From positions 1-45,419 of the forward strand of contig JAYWHK010000292.1 of NCBI GenBank assembly GCA_043777755.1: a DNA stretch of 45,419 nt. The letters are read 5' to 3'. Under the pieces are notes generated by a model. It saw nothing but the letters and a program-made list of their open reading frames with translations. It did not search any database and was not told the DNA's origin. Position numbers and translations under genes: made by a program. Position 1 is the stretch's first letter, and each line of letters starts with the position of its first letter. Shown piece by piece: positions 23,284 through 31,992 of the stretch. Source of the stretch: CANHEE01 sp043777755 (GTDB taxonomy: Bacteria > Bacteroidota > Bacteroidia > Chitinophagales > Saprospiraceae).

Positions 23284-25503
23284 TTACGGCATTTTCACTT
23301 TTATTTTTGCACCAACAGCCAACACTTCGCTTTGATTAAACTGATTCAAAGCCAAAATATCACTAACGCAAACACCTTCGTATTTTTCAGCTACATCAGA
23401 CAATGTTTCGTTTCGTCCAAGGAAATGATAAACATAATTTTCCGTTTGCATCGTTTTAATTTTATCTTTCAAATCATCGGAAGACGCTTTTTTGTCAAAA
23501 GCCATTGACGTAATGGTCAAAACACTATTGTTAGCTTTGCTGTCTTGAACATCGCTACCTTTAAAAAGAAATTCATCTTTGATAGGTTGAGTATCGTTTG
23601 CAGTAACAACAACAGCTACTTGTTCCGTTTTTTTATCTTCCATTTGAGCAACTAAAGCAATGTCCGCAGGTTTTGTTGCTTCAACTTTAACAACTTCAAT
23701 AGCATTTGTTTCTGTAATTGGCATCGCAACTGCCGCTATTGTTGGCGCAACAAAAGTTACTTTATTTTGCGACGTTGTTGGCATCGCTTCTGTTTTCACC
23801 TCAACAATACTTATGTTATTGGTTTCTATTTTTTCTTGAGGAGTATTTACATTTATGCCTGTTAATTCATCAATCTTTAATGGTTCAACAGCTGCAACAA
23901 CCGCTGGCTCAATTGCTTTTGTGCTTGTTTCTTCGACTTTGATTTCTGTAGTTAAAGTCTGAGCAACAAGAATAGGCTCTGTTATTGGAGTAACAGTTTC
24001 CTCTATTTTAATTTCGACAGTTTTGACTGGCTGAACTGCTGCCACAACTGGCTCAGAAGATTGTACAACAAGTACGGCAGGTTCATTTTCAAAATCTTCT
24101 AACAAACCCAAAGGCAATATTTTTTCAGTTAAAACAGCAACTTCATTTGGCGGTAAATTTTCATCAATTTTAAGCAATGCGACAACAGGTTTTACCTCTA
24201 AATTTGGTGGTAAAAAAGACATCGCATCTTCAATACGGTAAGATTGGAATACTGAATTTTTAACTGCCAAATCTCTTGCAGCACGTTCTGCTTCAGCCGC
24301 AGCGATGGCACTTTCGTCAATAATAGGCGCATTTGGATTGCTTCTTGGTTGAAAAATGCGCAATTCTTGACCTTCGCTTACATAAAAAGAAGGAAGACTA
24401 TTCCAAAAACGAATGTTACTTGGACTACAATTGAAGGCTTCCGCTAAATTGTACAAATTATCGTTAGAGCCAATCGTAATTTTTAGTCTTTCATAAAAAG
24501 TATTTGGATTAACGCTTGATTTTTCAACAATTGGCAAATCTGACAAAGATGGACGGTATTCTGGCGATACTTTGAGGTATTCTTCAACTTTTCCCAACAC
24601 TCGTTTTGGTAAAATCAAATAATTTCCATCTGGGTTTTCAGGTAAAAAATCTTTTCGATAAGCAGGATTCAAAGATTGAATCACAGAAACTGGAATTTCT
24701 GTCAGTTGCGATACAGCAGCAAAAGAAATCCCCTCGGTTAATTTCAACGAACCTGTTAGCTGCAAATCTAAATTTGGCATCACAGGACGAATGTTGTGCC
24801 AAGGATAATACTGCATCAAATAATTCGATGCAATAAACGCTGGAACATAATTTTGAGTTTCTTTTGGCAAATAATTGCGCAATTCCCAATAGGTTGTACC
24901 CTTGCCTTCTTTCACTAAATTGGAAAGACGACCTGGCCCCATATTGTAACCTGCAATCGCTAAACCCCAATCATTCAACTGCGTGTGTAAATATTTCAAG
25001 TATTTTACAGCGGCTTCCGTAGCCTTATAAGGGTCAAAACGCTCATCAACATAACCGTTCACTTTCAAACCCATCAAACGAGCTGTTTCTGGCATCAACT
25101 GCCAAAGACCAGCTGCGCCAGCATGAGAAACGGTACGGGTATTGAACTGAGATTCAACCAAACAAAGGTAAAAAAGCTCGGCAGGCATTTCGTTGTCTTG
25201 CAACGCTTTTTCGATAAAAGGCGCATACATCACGGAACGTCCGATGATTTCGGCAGTATAAGTGCTTTGTTTTAAGCGATGAAGAATAAAATTACGAATT
25301 TCATCGTTCCAAACGCCACGCACAGGTCCATCAATATTGAGGACACGCAACTGAATGTCATTTTCTTCTGATGGAGCGTAATGAATATTTTTCATTTCTT
25401 CCATCGTTGCCTCATAACTATCCTGAAAGGATTGCGCAGACAACAGCATAGAGGAACATAGACAACAAAAAGTTGCCAATGTTACTAAAAATCTTTTAGT
25501 CAT
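23284..25503 (-). CDS. Lytic transglycosylase with LysM domains (MltD-like)
   Basis: 739 residues with an N-terminal signal peptide. The SLT catalytic domain (about 88-215) has the catalytic Glu117 in 'LVESQFNTRTVSHAGAAG', then 'GLWQLMPETARLMGL' and 'AGYNMGPGRL'. It cleaves the MurNAc-GlcNAc bond of peptidoglycan with 1,6-anhydro product formation. Two LysM-like modules follow (about 250-300 and 340-390, 'IGSNDNLYNLAEAFNCSPSN'), then a long Val/Glu/Thr/Pro-rich linker (about 400-660) of low complexity, and a final LysM at the C terminus ('LGRNETLSDVAEKYEGVCVS'). The layout matches MltD-type enzymes of Bacteroidota, though the linker is long. It is transcribed alone and converges on the M48 gene. 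Confidence 0.93.
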   Translation of the reverse strand: MTKRFLVTLATFCCLCSSMLLSAQSFQDSYEATMEEMKNIHYAPSEENDIQLRVLNIDGPVRGVWNDEIRNFILHRLKQSTYTAEIIGRSVMYAPFIEKALQDNEMPAELFYLCLVESQFNTRTVSHAGAAGLWQLMPETARLMGLKVNGYVDERFDPYKATEAAVKYLKYLHTQLNDWGLAIAGYNMGPGRLSNLVKEGKGTTYWELRNYLPKETQNYVPAFIASNYLMQYYPWHNIRPVMPNLDLQLTGSLKLTEGISFAAVSQLTEIPVSVIQSLNPAYRKDFLPENPDGNYLILPKRVLGKVEEYLKVSPEYRPSLSDLPIVEKSSVNPNTFYERLKITIGSNDNLYNLAEAFNCSPSNIRFWNSLPSFYVSEGQELRIFQPRSNPNAPIIDESAIAAAEAERAARDLAVKNSVFQSYRIEDAMSFLPPNLEVKPVVALLKIDENLPPNEVAVLTEKILPLGLLEDFENEPAVLVVQSSEPVVAAVQPVKTVEIKIEETVTPITEPILVAQTLTTEIKVEETSTKAIEPAVVAAVEPLKIDELTGINVNTPQEKIETNNISIVEVKTEAMPTTSQNKVTFVAPTIAAVAMPITETNAIEVVKVEATKPADIALVAQMEDKKTEQVAVVVTANDTQPIKDEFLFKGSDVQDSKANNSVLTITSMAFDKKASSDDLKDKIKTMQTENYVYHFLGRNETLSDVAEKYEGVCVSDILALNQFNQSEVLAVGAKIKVKMP

Positions 25504-25891
25504 TTCTAATTAGTGTTTGTAGTAATCATCGTAAAACTGAGCCAGAAGGCATCTTGGAAAGTAGTGTTTGACAGTTTTATATGATTACTTAAATTAGTGT
25601 TTCTCTTTTGACCAAGCATAAGAAGCCGTCAAAAAGTATGTTAGTTTAATCCTAAAAGTAAATGTTCTTATAAAAATGTTGGAGATAAGCCTTTGAAAAG
25701 GAAGTTGAATTGCTAAAATTCCATACGAAGGTAGCAATTTTTTTTGAGCCACCAAACTTATTTGAAAAAAAAATAATGTTTTTTGAAAAAATCTTAGAAA
25801 ATTATTAGATTTGAAAAACTTTATCTCTATTTTTTTAGTTTTAAAAAATACAAAATGATTTATTCTCAATATTGCAGATATTTTTAGAAAA
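25504..25891. other. Divergent intergenic region between the lytic transglycosylase and IPP isomerase genes
   Basis: 388 bases, very AT-rich. It should hold the promoters of both divergent genes, but no clear TTG/TAnnTTTG pair could be fixed. A minus-strand open frame at 25594-25869 is Phe/Lys-rich, as expected by chance in poly-T DNA, and was not called. No repeat or RNA was seen. Confidence 0.5.
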
Positions 25892-26917
25892 ATGCTTCAA
25901 GACAACGATCCAACAGCGGCAGACCGCAAAAAAGACCACATCGAACTGGCTCTTAAATCCCAAACGCCCGATTTAGACAATCGCTTTTATTACGAACCTT
26001 TGTTTGCACCTCATCCGACGAAAACAGATACTTGGGGCGATTTTTCTTTTTTAAATAAAAAAATGAAAAATCCGCTTTGGGTATCGAGTATGACGGGCGG
26101 TACAGCAATGGCACGTACCATCAACCAGAATTTGGCACGAGCTTGCCGTGATTTTGGAATGGGAATGGGCTTGGGTTCTTGCCGTGGTTTGTTGTTCTCT
26201 GACGAATACTTAGCGGATTTTGATGTTCGTCATTTGATTGGTGATGATTTGCCGCTGTACGCCAACCTTGGTATAGCTCAATTGGAACAATTGATTGACA
26301 CCAATCAACTACACCTTATTGACATACTTTTAGACAAACTAAAAGCCAACGGTTTGATTATTCACGTCAATCCGATGCAAGAATGGCTACAGCCCGAAGG
26401 TGACAGGTTCAAATATTCACCAATTCAAACGATAGAAACCGTTTTGAATCAAGCAAAATATCCTATTATTGTAAAAGAAGTAGGACAGGGTTTTGGTTAT
26501 CAAAGTTTGAAGGCATTGTTTCAATTGCCTTTGCAAGCCATAGATTTTGCTGCGGCAAAAGGAACAAATTTTGCAAAATTAGAACTATTGAGAAGTAGCG
26601 AAAGCAAGCAAAACTTGTTTGAGAATTTTGTAAAAATAGGTCATGATGCTTTTGAAATGGTCGAAATGAGCAACCAAATCTTAGCAGAATTAGGAGAAAA
26701 AGCCTTGTGCCAAGAAGTCATTATTTCAGGTGGCATCAAGGATTTTTTAGATGGCTATTATTTAATTTCTAAAATAAATACGGCTTCAGTGTATGGCATG
26801 GCTTCTGGTTTTTTGACACACGCACGAGGTGATTATGAAACGTTGCACGCTTTTGTCAGCGAACAAGTCAGCGGATTGGCTGTTGCAAAAGCGTATTTGA
26901 CGCTAAAGGAATCTTAA
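25892..26917 (+). CDS. fni: Type 2 isopentenyl-diphosphate delta-isomerase
   Basis: 341 residues, the usual length. This FMN- and NADPH-dependent enzyme interconverts isopentenyl and dimethylallyl diphosphate in isoprenoid synthesis in the cytoplasm. Motifs in order: 'ADRKKDHIELAL' at the N terminus; 'SSMTGGTA' (65-72, FMN site); 'GLGSCRG' (93-99, where most members read GSQR); 'HVNPMQEWLQPEGD' (158-171, substrate and Mg site); 'IVKEVGQGFG' (193-202); and the C-terminal 'SGGIKDFLDGYY' phosphate-binding glycine loop. The 'GSCR' in place of 'GSQR' is a minor oddity. It is a single gene followed by a strong terminator. Confidence 0.92.
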   Translation: MLQDNDPTAADRKKDHIELALKSQTPDLDNRFYYEPLFAPHPTKTDTWGDFSFLNKKMKNPLWVSSMTGGTAMARTINQNLARACRDFGMGMGLGSCRGLLFSDEYLADFDVRHLIGDDLPLYANLGIAQLEQLIDTNQLHLIDILLDKLKANGLIIHVNPMQEWLQPEGDRFKYSPIQTIETVLNQAKYPIIVKEVGQGFGYQSLKALFQLPLQAIDFAAAKGTNFAKLELLRSSESKQNLFENFVKIGHDAFEMVEMSNQILAELGEKALCQEVIISGGIKDFLDGYYLISKINTASVYGMASGFLTHARGDYETLHAFVSEQVSGLAVAKAYLTLKES

Positions 26918-26937
26918 ATAAATAAGGCATAAATGGG

Positions 26938-26971
26938 AAAAGGCTTGTCTAATAAATAGACAAGCCTTTTT
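26938..26971 (+). terminator. Intrinsic terminator after the IPP isomerase gene
   Basis: Perfect 13-bp stem aaaaggcttgtct (26938-26950) with agacaagcctttt (26958-26970), loop aataaat, followed by T. It begins 21 bases after the stop codon. Confidence 0.9.
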
Positions 26972-27198
26972 CACCATGAAAAAATTACCTCACGCTATTC
27001 CCTATTAGGCAATAGCTATGCCATAATGTTAAAATGTAGTTTTTTTTCAAAAAAAATATTTTTTAAAAATTATAAACTATTAAAAATCAGTTAATTAGTA
27101 ATGTCTAAATAAACATGGTTATAAAATTTCGCAATCTATTGACAATCAATACACCAATGACTTGCGGACTTACGACTTATTTACTTACGACTACTTAG

Positions 27199-28242
27199 TT
27201 AATGCTCACATTCCAAACGTCCTAATTTTTTGTGCATCACCTTGAACCAAACAGAAGGAATTAATGCCAATAAAATTGAACCAGGATAGCCATAAGGCAA
27301 TTGTGGACTTTCGTCAAAATGGCGCAATACTTGATACTTCCGAGTTGATTTGTAATGATGGTCTGAATGTCGTGTCAATTCGTATAAAAAGATACGACCC
27401 AAATCATGATCAGAATTCCAAGAATGACAAGGTGCTACGCTTTCGTATTTTCCGTTGGCTAATTTCTTGCGTTGTAGTCCATAATGCTCAATATAATTGA
27501 CACATTCCAAAAGCGTAAAACCTCCAATGGCTACAAGCACAGCAATGATAACCATCTCCCAACCAAAGAAAAACGCTACTGCGGATAAATATGCCAATTG
27601 CAAAATTTGAAACTGTATCATATTATTCCGCAAACTCCATGTTGGTACATCTATTTTTTTAAGGCGTTGCGCTTCTAATTTCCAAGCACTTTTGTAAGCA
27701 CCAGTAACCGAGCGAAACCAAAAAGCATAAATGTTTTCTCCCAAACGAGAAGTCGCTGGATCATCTACTGTCGCCACTTTTTTGTGGTGTCCGAGGTTAT
27801 GCTCTATAAAAAAGTGCATATATAACTCAGGCAAAAGCAGCATTTTAGATAAGAATTGATTAAACTTATCTTGGCGATGTCCTAATTCGTGCGCAACATT
27901 GATTCCTGATGAACCAGCAACAATTCCTACACTGAGTATAGCCAGGGGAACTTCATAACTGCTGATTTGTCCATTGGATAATTGCACAAAAAGGTAATAA
28001 ATAAGACCGTAAAGCAATGGTATATTCAACCAAAGCAATAGGTCAAAAAACACAAGACTACTTCTCTCTTTTTCATCAATTGTGTTGTCATTGTCAGGAC
28101 TACCACTGGATAATAGTTCATAAAGCGGCAAAAATATAAATCCTACATAAAAGCCTCCCGCAGACCATACTCCTCCATAATAGAGTCCCAAATATGCTGA
28201 CAAGGGCAGCGCATAAGCTAATAGATACTTAGCATCTTTCAT
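27199..28242 (-). CDS. alkB: AlkB-type non-haem di-iron monooxygenase (alkane 1-monooxygenase family)
   Basis: 347 residues with about six hydrophobic helices. AlkB enzymes hydroxylate the terminal carbon of medium-chain alkanes or fatty-acyl chains in the cytoplasmic membrane, using electrons from rubredoxin. The His clusters are present in order: 'HELGHR' (118-123), 'EHNLGHHKK' (147-155), 'NYIEHYGL' and 'RHSDHHYKS' near the C terminus. The 'NYxEHYG' block separates AlkB from ordinary fatty-acid desaturases. No rubredoxin or rubredoxin reductase gene is in the window, so electron partners lie elsewhere. Many Bacteroidota carry such genes without growing on alkanes, so the natural substrate may be a lipid. 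It is a single minus-strand gene; no terminator was found at its end. Confidence 0.88.
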   Translation of the reverse strand: MKDAKYLLAYALPLSAYLGLYYGGVWSAGGFYVGFIFLPLYELLSSGSPDNDNTIDEKERSSLVFFDLLLWLNIPLLYGLIYYLFVQLSNGQISSYEVPLAILSVGIVAGSSGINVAHELGHRQDKFNQFLSKMLLLPELYMHFFIEHNLGHHKKVATVDDPATSRLGENIYAFWFRSVTGAYKSAWKLEAQRLKKIDVPTWSLRNNMIQFQILQLAYLSAVAFFFGWEMVIIAVLVAIGGFTLLECVNYIEHYGLQRKKLANGKYESVAPCHSWNSDHDLGRIFLYELTRHSDHHYKSTRKYQVLRHFDESPQLPYGYPGSILLALIPSVWFKVMHKKLGRLECEH

Positions 28243-28692
28243 AGTTTTAGTTTCGGTTTAAGTGAGTAAAATAAGTGCTAACTACGAATTTTGTTTGTTT
28301 GTTTTTGTTAATAAATAATTGTTCCCTACTGTGTTGCGAGTACAATGGAGTGAGCTTGGTCAGCATACAAAATTAAAAAAGACTGAGAGTGTGTAGTGGT
28401 CGAATATTAATTCATTTTGCTTTTAGAAAAACTGAAAGCGTCAGAAATCAACTCGACCAAAGTATTTAGTAATGCGCATCATGGGCGCATTACTAAATAT
28501 TTTATTTGGATTGAGGTATTTGGCAGTAGTACTTTTTTTGTCACATTTTTTGCAAATTTTGCAAAATTCGGCAGCTAATTTGTTAAGATTATCTTAAATT
28601 CTATCTATTTATAAAACAAAATTGCACAATTATTTTGTCAATGTCAAGTTTTTTTGCAAAACTTATTACATTTTTTTATTATATATATAATA
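28243..28692. other. Intergenic region with a perfect 15-bp hairpin
   Basis: 450 bases between alkB and prs (both minus strand), with no credible ORF. The notable structure is a perfect inverted repeat, tatttagtaatgcgc (28463-28477) with gcgcattactaaata (28485-28499), loop atcatgg. No T tract follows on the minus strand, so it is not a standard terminator of prs. It may be a processed 3' hairpin, an operator or a mobile-element relic. The stretch 28540-28690 is AT-rich and empty. Confidence 0.55.
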
Positions 28693-29625
28693 TTACTCGA
28701 CAAATAATGTTGCGATAGATTTGTTTTCATGCGTATATTTAATTGCTTTAGCAAACAATGACGCTGTTGGCAGCACCCTAATCTTACTTGATTCTTGTTT
28801 TAAAGGGATTGTATCGCATACAATAAGTTCTTTTAACATTGAATTTTCAAGATTTTTATAAGCATTTCCAGAAAGTACTGGATGCGTGCACATTGCCCTT
28901 ACACTGTTAGCACCAGCTGCTAATAAAACTTCAGCAGCTTTGCAAAGTGTTCCTGCCGTATCTACCATGTCATCTATCAAAACAACATCAGCACCTTTAA
29001 CATCGCCAATGACAGTCATGCTGGCAACTTCGTTGGCTTTATCACGGTGTTTGTTACAAATTACCAAGTCACGTTTGAAGAATTTTGAATATATTTTTGC
29101 TCTTTTTACACCTCCTACATCTGGCGACGCAAACGTGACATTGTCCATATCCAAGTTTTCTTGCAAATATGGAATAAAAATGGCTTCACTTTTGAGGTGA
29201 TCTACTGGAATATCAAAAAAACCTTGGATTTGGTCTGCATGGAAATCCATCGTCATAATACGATTTGCGCCAGCAGATTCAAGTAAATTAGCGATTAGTT
29301 TGGCTGAAATTGGTACACGAGGCTTGTCTTTTCTATCTTGACGAGCATAGCCATAAAAAGGGATAACGGCGGTGATGTACCCTGCGGAAGCTCTTTTTGC
29401 AGCATCTATCATTAGTAGTAGCTCTAATAAATTATCGGCTGGCGAAAAAGTAGATTGAATAAAAAATACATAACGACCACGAACAGATTCATTGATAACA
29501 GGCTGCATTTCGCCATCGCTGAATTTGAATAATTCTACATCTCCCAATGGTTTTCCGTATTCTTTTGCAATCTCTTGCGCTAAATAAGTTGATTTTTCTC
29601 CTGAAAATAGTTTTACCTGTGTCAT
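28693..29625 (-). CDS. prs: Ribose-phosphate pyrophosphokinase (PRPP synthetase)
   Basis: 310 residues from the ATG at 29625. Extra upstream codons to 29670 overlap the predicted promoter and are not part of the family. The enzyme transfers pyrophosphate from ATP to ribose 5-phosphate, making PRPP for nucleotide, His and Trp synthesis. Motifs: 'FSDGEMQP' near the N terminus, 'YARQDRKDKPR' (ATP site), 'DFHADQIQGFFDIPVDHL' (Mg/ATP signature) and 'VVLIDDMVDTAGT' (PRPP-binding loop). The length is typical for class I enzymes. It is monocistronic with a consensus promoter. Confidence 0.96.
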   Translation of the reverse strand: MTQVKLFSGEKSTYLAQEIAKEYGKPLGDVELFKFSDGEMQPVINESVRGRYVFFIQSTFSPADNLLELLLMIDAAKRASAGYITAVIPFYGYARQDRKDKPRVPISAKLIANLLESAGANRIMTMDFHADQIQGFFDIPVDHLKSEAIFIPYLQENLDMDNVTFASPDVGGVKRAKIYSKFFKRDLVICNKHRDKANEVASMTVIGDVKGADVVLIDDMVDTAGTLCKAAEVLLAAGANSVRAMCTHPVLSGNAYKNLENSMLKELIVCDTIPLKQESSKIRVLPTASLFAKAIKYTHENKSIATLFVE

Positions 29626-29667
29626 AATATTGTTCCTAAAATTTAGAATTTTTTTGTAATTGTTGCG

Positions 29668-29695
29668 CAAAGGTAAAACTAAAAACTAAACGCAA
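29668..29695 (-). promoter_or_regulatory. Consensus Bacteroidota promoter of prs
   Basis: On the minus strand: TTG (plus-strand 29693-29695), 17 bases, then TACCTTTG (plus-strand 29668-29675), followed by C. This is an excellent match to TTG-N17-TAnnTTTG. It lies about 43 bases upstream of the ATG at 29625 and supports that start over the longer frame. Confidence 0.75.
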
Positions 29696-29846
29696 CGTTA
29701 TTTTTTTTTAAATAAAAGTATATTTTTGCAAAAAATCAAGTAAATTTTAGCCTATAAAACAAATTATAAAATTTTAAACCGTATAAATATCTAATCTTCA
29801 TATATTTATACTTTTCAAATTTTTTGTAAAATAATATTGATTGAAT

Positions 29847-30005
29847 GTAACTATTTACCACTTTTGCAATTTTTTACCATGGAGAAACGGAGAACACAGA
29901 GTTTGGCAAAAAAATTAGCCTTCGGCTAATTTTTTGCCTCCGTGACCTCTGTTTCTCCGTGGTAAAAATAAAAAATCTTCGATTTTTTCAACGCTAAATA
30001 GTTAC
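29847..30005. repeat. MITE-like element with nested inverted repeats
   Basis: Terminal inverted repeats gtaactattta (29847-29857) and taaatagttac (29995-30005) enclose an imperfect inner pair, taccatggagaaacggag (29875-29892) with its counterpart ending tttctccgtggta (about 29961-29973), and a perfect central hairpin aaaattagcc-ttc-ggctaatttt (about 29912-29934). The inner text resembles the 'accacggagaaacagag' dispersed repeats seen in many bacterial genomes. It does not code. It lies just upstream of the acyltransferase gene. Confidence 0.7.
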
Positions 30006-30035
30006 GATTGAATACCATAAATTGCCATTTTTACT

Positions 30036-30887
30036 ATGTTTTATCATCTTATGCGTAGCATCGTGAAGGTAACGCTACATTTGTACATTAAGAGAATAGG
30101 TTGGCATGGTGTGGAAAACATTCCGCACAATCAACCCGTACTTTTTTGTCCAACACATTCTAATTCTTTCTTAGACGCTCTTTTTGTATGCGCCTATCTG
30201 AATCAACCCGTATTTGCTTTAGCCCGTGGTGATGCTTTTCGCAATCCAACAATTAGAGGGATTTTATATGGATTTAAACTATTGCCCATTTTTAGACAAT
30301 CAGAAGGAGAGGCTGATACCGAACTCAAAAACCAGCAGTCTTTTGATACTTGTCACGAACTTTTTAAGCAAAATCAATATGTTTTGATTTTTCCAGAAGG
30401 CATTGCCAAGCATCAAAAAGAAGTGCTGCCGATGAAAAAAGGTGCTGCACTGATGATAAAAAGAGCGTGGTCGGAGGAAATTCCTGTTCAAGTAATTCCT
30501 GTTGGCGTTGCTTACAATCATTTTAAGGCTTGGGACAAAAAATGCGATGTTATTTTCGGAAAACCTATTTTGGCGAGTGATTTTCAAAATGTTGAATCGC
30601 CTGATTTTCCTGACAAATTCAATTCAACATTGTTAGAATCCATGAAAAAAATCTTTCCATCGCCTTTTAATTTTGAAAAAAATAAATTGCATTGGGGCGT
30701 TTTTGGTCAAGTCTTATATTATACTTCTTGGTTGTTTCATTTTCCACTTTATTTTTTTTGTACAGCATTGGCAAAAAAACTGACAAAAGGTTCTGCTTTT
30801 TACGATTCTACGATATTGGGACTAATTTCCGTTTTGTTTCCTATTTATTATTTACTTATAGGATTGATTTGGTATTTTTGTCATTAA
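30036..30887 (+). CDS. PlsC-type lysophospholipid acyltransferase
   Basis: 283 residues. The protein would transfer an acyl chain to glycerol 3-phosphate or lysophosphatidate at the membrane. The catalytic box is 'THSNSFLDAL' (His41, Asp47). It has five residues between His and Asp, as in the DHAPAT/GPAT-like branch ('NHxNxxLDA'), and not the usual four. The glycerol-phosphate binding 'FPEG' is at 119-122 and 'PVGVAYNHF' at about 155-163. The C-terminal 60 residues hold two hydrophobic helices, likely membrane anchors. The start at 30036 matches the family ('MFYHLMRSIVKVTL', first amphipathic helix). The MITE-like element lies only 30 bases upstream, so its promoter must be in or next to that element. 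Confidence 0.85.
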   Translation: MFYHLMRSIVKVTLHLYIKRIGWHGVENIPHNQPVLFCPTHSNSFLDALFVCAYLNQPVFALARGDAFRNPTIRGILYGFKLLPIFRQSEGEADTELKNQQSFDTCHELFKQNQYVLIFPEGIAKHQKEVLPMKKGAALMIKRAWSEEIPVQVIPVGVAYNHFKAWDKKCDVIFGKPILASDFQNVESPDFPDKFNSTLLESMKKIFPSPFNFEKNKLHWGVFGQVLYYTSWLFHFPLYFFCTALAKKLTKGSAFYDSTILGLISVLFPIYYLLIGLIWYFCH

Positions 30888-30978
30888 TATTAACCTTTTC
30901 GTCCTAAATTTAATTTTGTGTAAACAGAAATGGCTTTTTTTGCGTTTATATTAGAAATTTCATTTTCCACTTTTTCTA

Positions 30979-31926
30979 ATGAACAAAATTCGTTTTTTTT
31001 CTATTTTAAGCCTTATTGTTTTCACTTTTTTTGCTTGTGAGCGTGAATACGAGCCAAACATCAAATACGAGCCTCGTATTGCTGTTGAAGGTTACATCGA
31101 AGGTGGTGAACGAGCAACACCGCCCTATATTATTTTGACCCGTAGTCTGAATTTTTTCAGCATACTCGACCCAAAAGAATATGAAAAATATTTGGTGCAT
31201 GGTGCAAAAGTTACCGTTTTTGACGGAACAGTGATTGATACGCTACAGGAGATTTGCCTAAATCAATTGACGCCTCAACAAAAAATATTCGCAGGTCAAT
31301 TTCTGGGTATCAATGTTGATAGTTTAGATGGTGTAAATGCAAACATTTGTATTTATACTTCCCTGTCTTTCAAGATGTTGGGTAAAGAAGGAGCAACCTA
31401 TAACCTAAAGGTAGAAGTCGAAGGACAAACCCTTACTGCTTCTACGACTATCCCAAAACACATCAAAATGGACTCTTTATTTACAAAACCGCTACCGAAT
31501 GAGCAAAACGATACCCTTCGCCAATTACGAGGCTTCCTGAGTGACCCAGCTGGTGTTTTGAATTATTATCGCTACCAAGTCAGTATTAATAATAGTAGTT
31601 TTAGAGCAAGGTCAAACTCCGTGACCAACGATAATTTTTATGATGGAAAACCAAGTTTTGAGTTTCCATTGCCAAGTCCAACGTTGCCAAATCAAGCAAC
31701 GCCTAATTTTGAAACCGCTGGTTTGTACAAGATTGGTGATAAGGCGACCATAAAATGGATGTGTTTAGACGTGGATCACTATGATTTTTGGAGAACGTCA
31801 GAGGCAAGCGCACAAAATATTGGACCATTTTCGACTTACACCCGTATTTCGAGCAATGTGAAAGGAGGATTGGGTATTTTCGGAGGTTTTTCCTCAAGCT
31901 ATTATACAGTAACAATTACAAAATAA
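30979..31926 (+). CDS. DUF4249 family lipoprotein
   Basis: 315 residues with a lipoprotein signal, 'MNKIRFFSILSLIVFTFFAC', lipidated at Cys20. The mature start 'CEREYEPNIKYEPRIAVEGY' followed by 'PPYIILTRSLNFF' is typical of DUF4249, a Bacteroidota-specific family usually encoded beside TonB-dependent receptors. Here no receptor is adjacent; it forms a single unit converging on the DksA-like gene. It is probably an outer-membrane beta-rich lipoprotein. The binding partner is unknown. Confidence 0.85.
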   Translation: MNKIRFFSILSLIVFTFFACEREYEPNIKYEPRIAVEGYIEGGERATPPYIILTRSLNFFSILDPKEYEKYLVHGAKVTVFDGTVIDTLQEICLNQLTPQQKIFAGQFLGINVDSLDGVNANICIYTSLSFKMLGKEGATYNLKVEVEGQTLTASTTIPKHIKMDSLFTKPLPNEQNDTLRQLRGFLSDPAGVLNYYRYQVSINNSSFRARSNSVTNDNFYDGKPSFEFPLPSPTLPNQATPNFETAGLYKIGDKATIKWMCLDVDHYDFWRTSEASAQNIGPFSTYTRISSNVKGGLGIFGGFSSSYYTVTITK

Positions 31927-31932
31927 CACCAC

Positions 31933-31975
31933 AAAAAAAGTGCAAAACACGTTGTAGCGTTTTGCACTTTTTTTT
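31933..31975. terminator. Bidirectional terminator between DUF4249 and the DksA-like gene
   Basis: Stem aaagtgcaaaac (about 31937-31948) with gttttgcacttt (31959-31970), extended by A/T tracts on both sides. It serves the convergent pair. Confidence 0.88.
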
Positions 31976-31992
31976 AAGTTTGGAGAGAAAAA

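Noticed and set aside
25594..25869. 91-residue minus-strand frame upstream of the lytic transglycosylase
   Set aside because: Phe/Lys-rich translation of poly-T DNA in a promoter region; no homology recognised.
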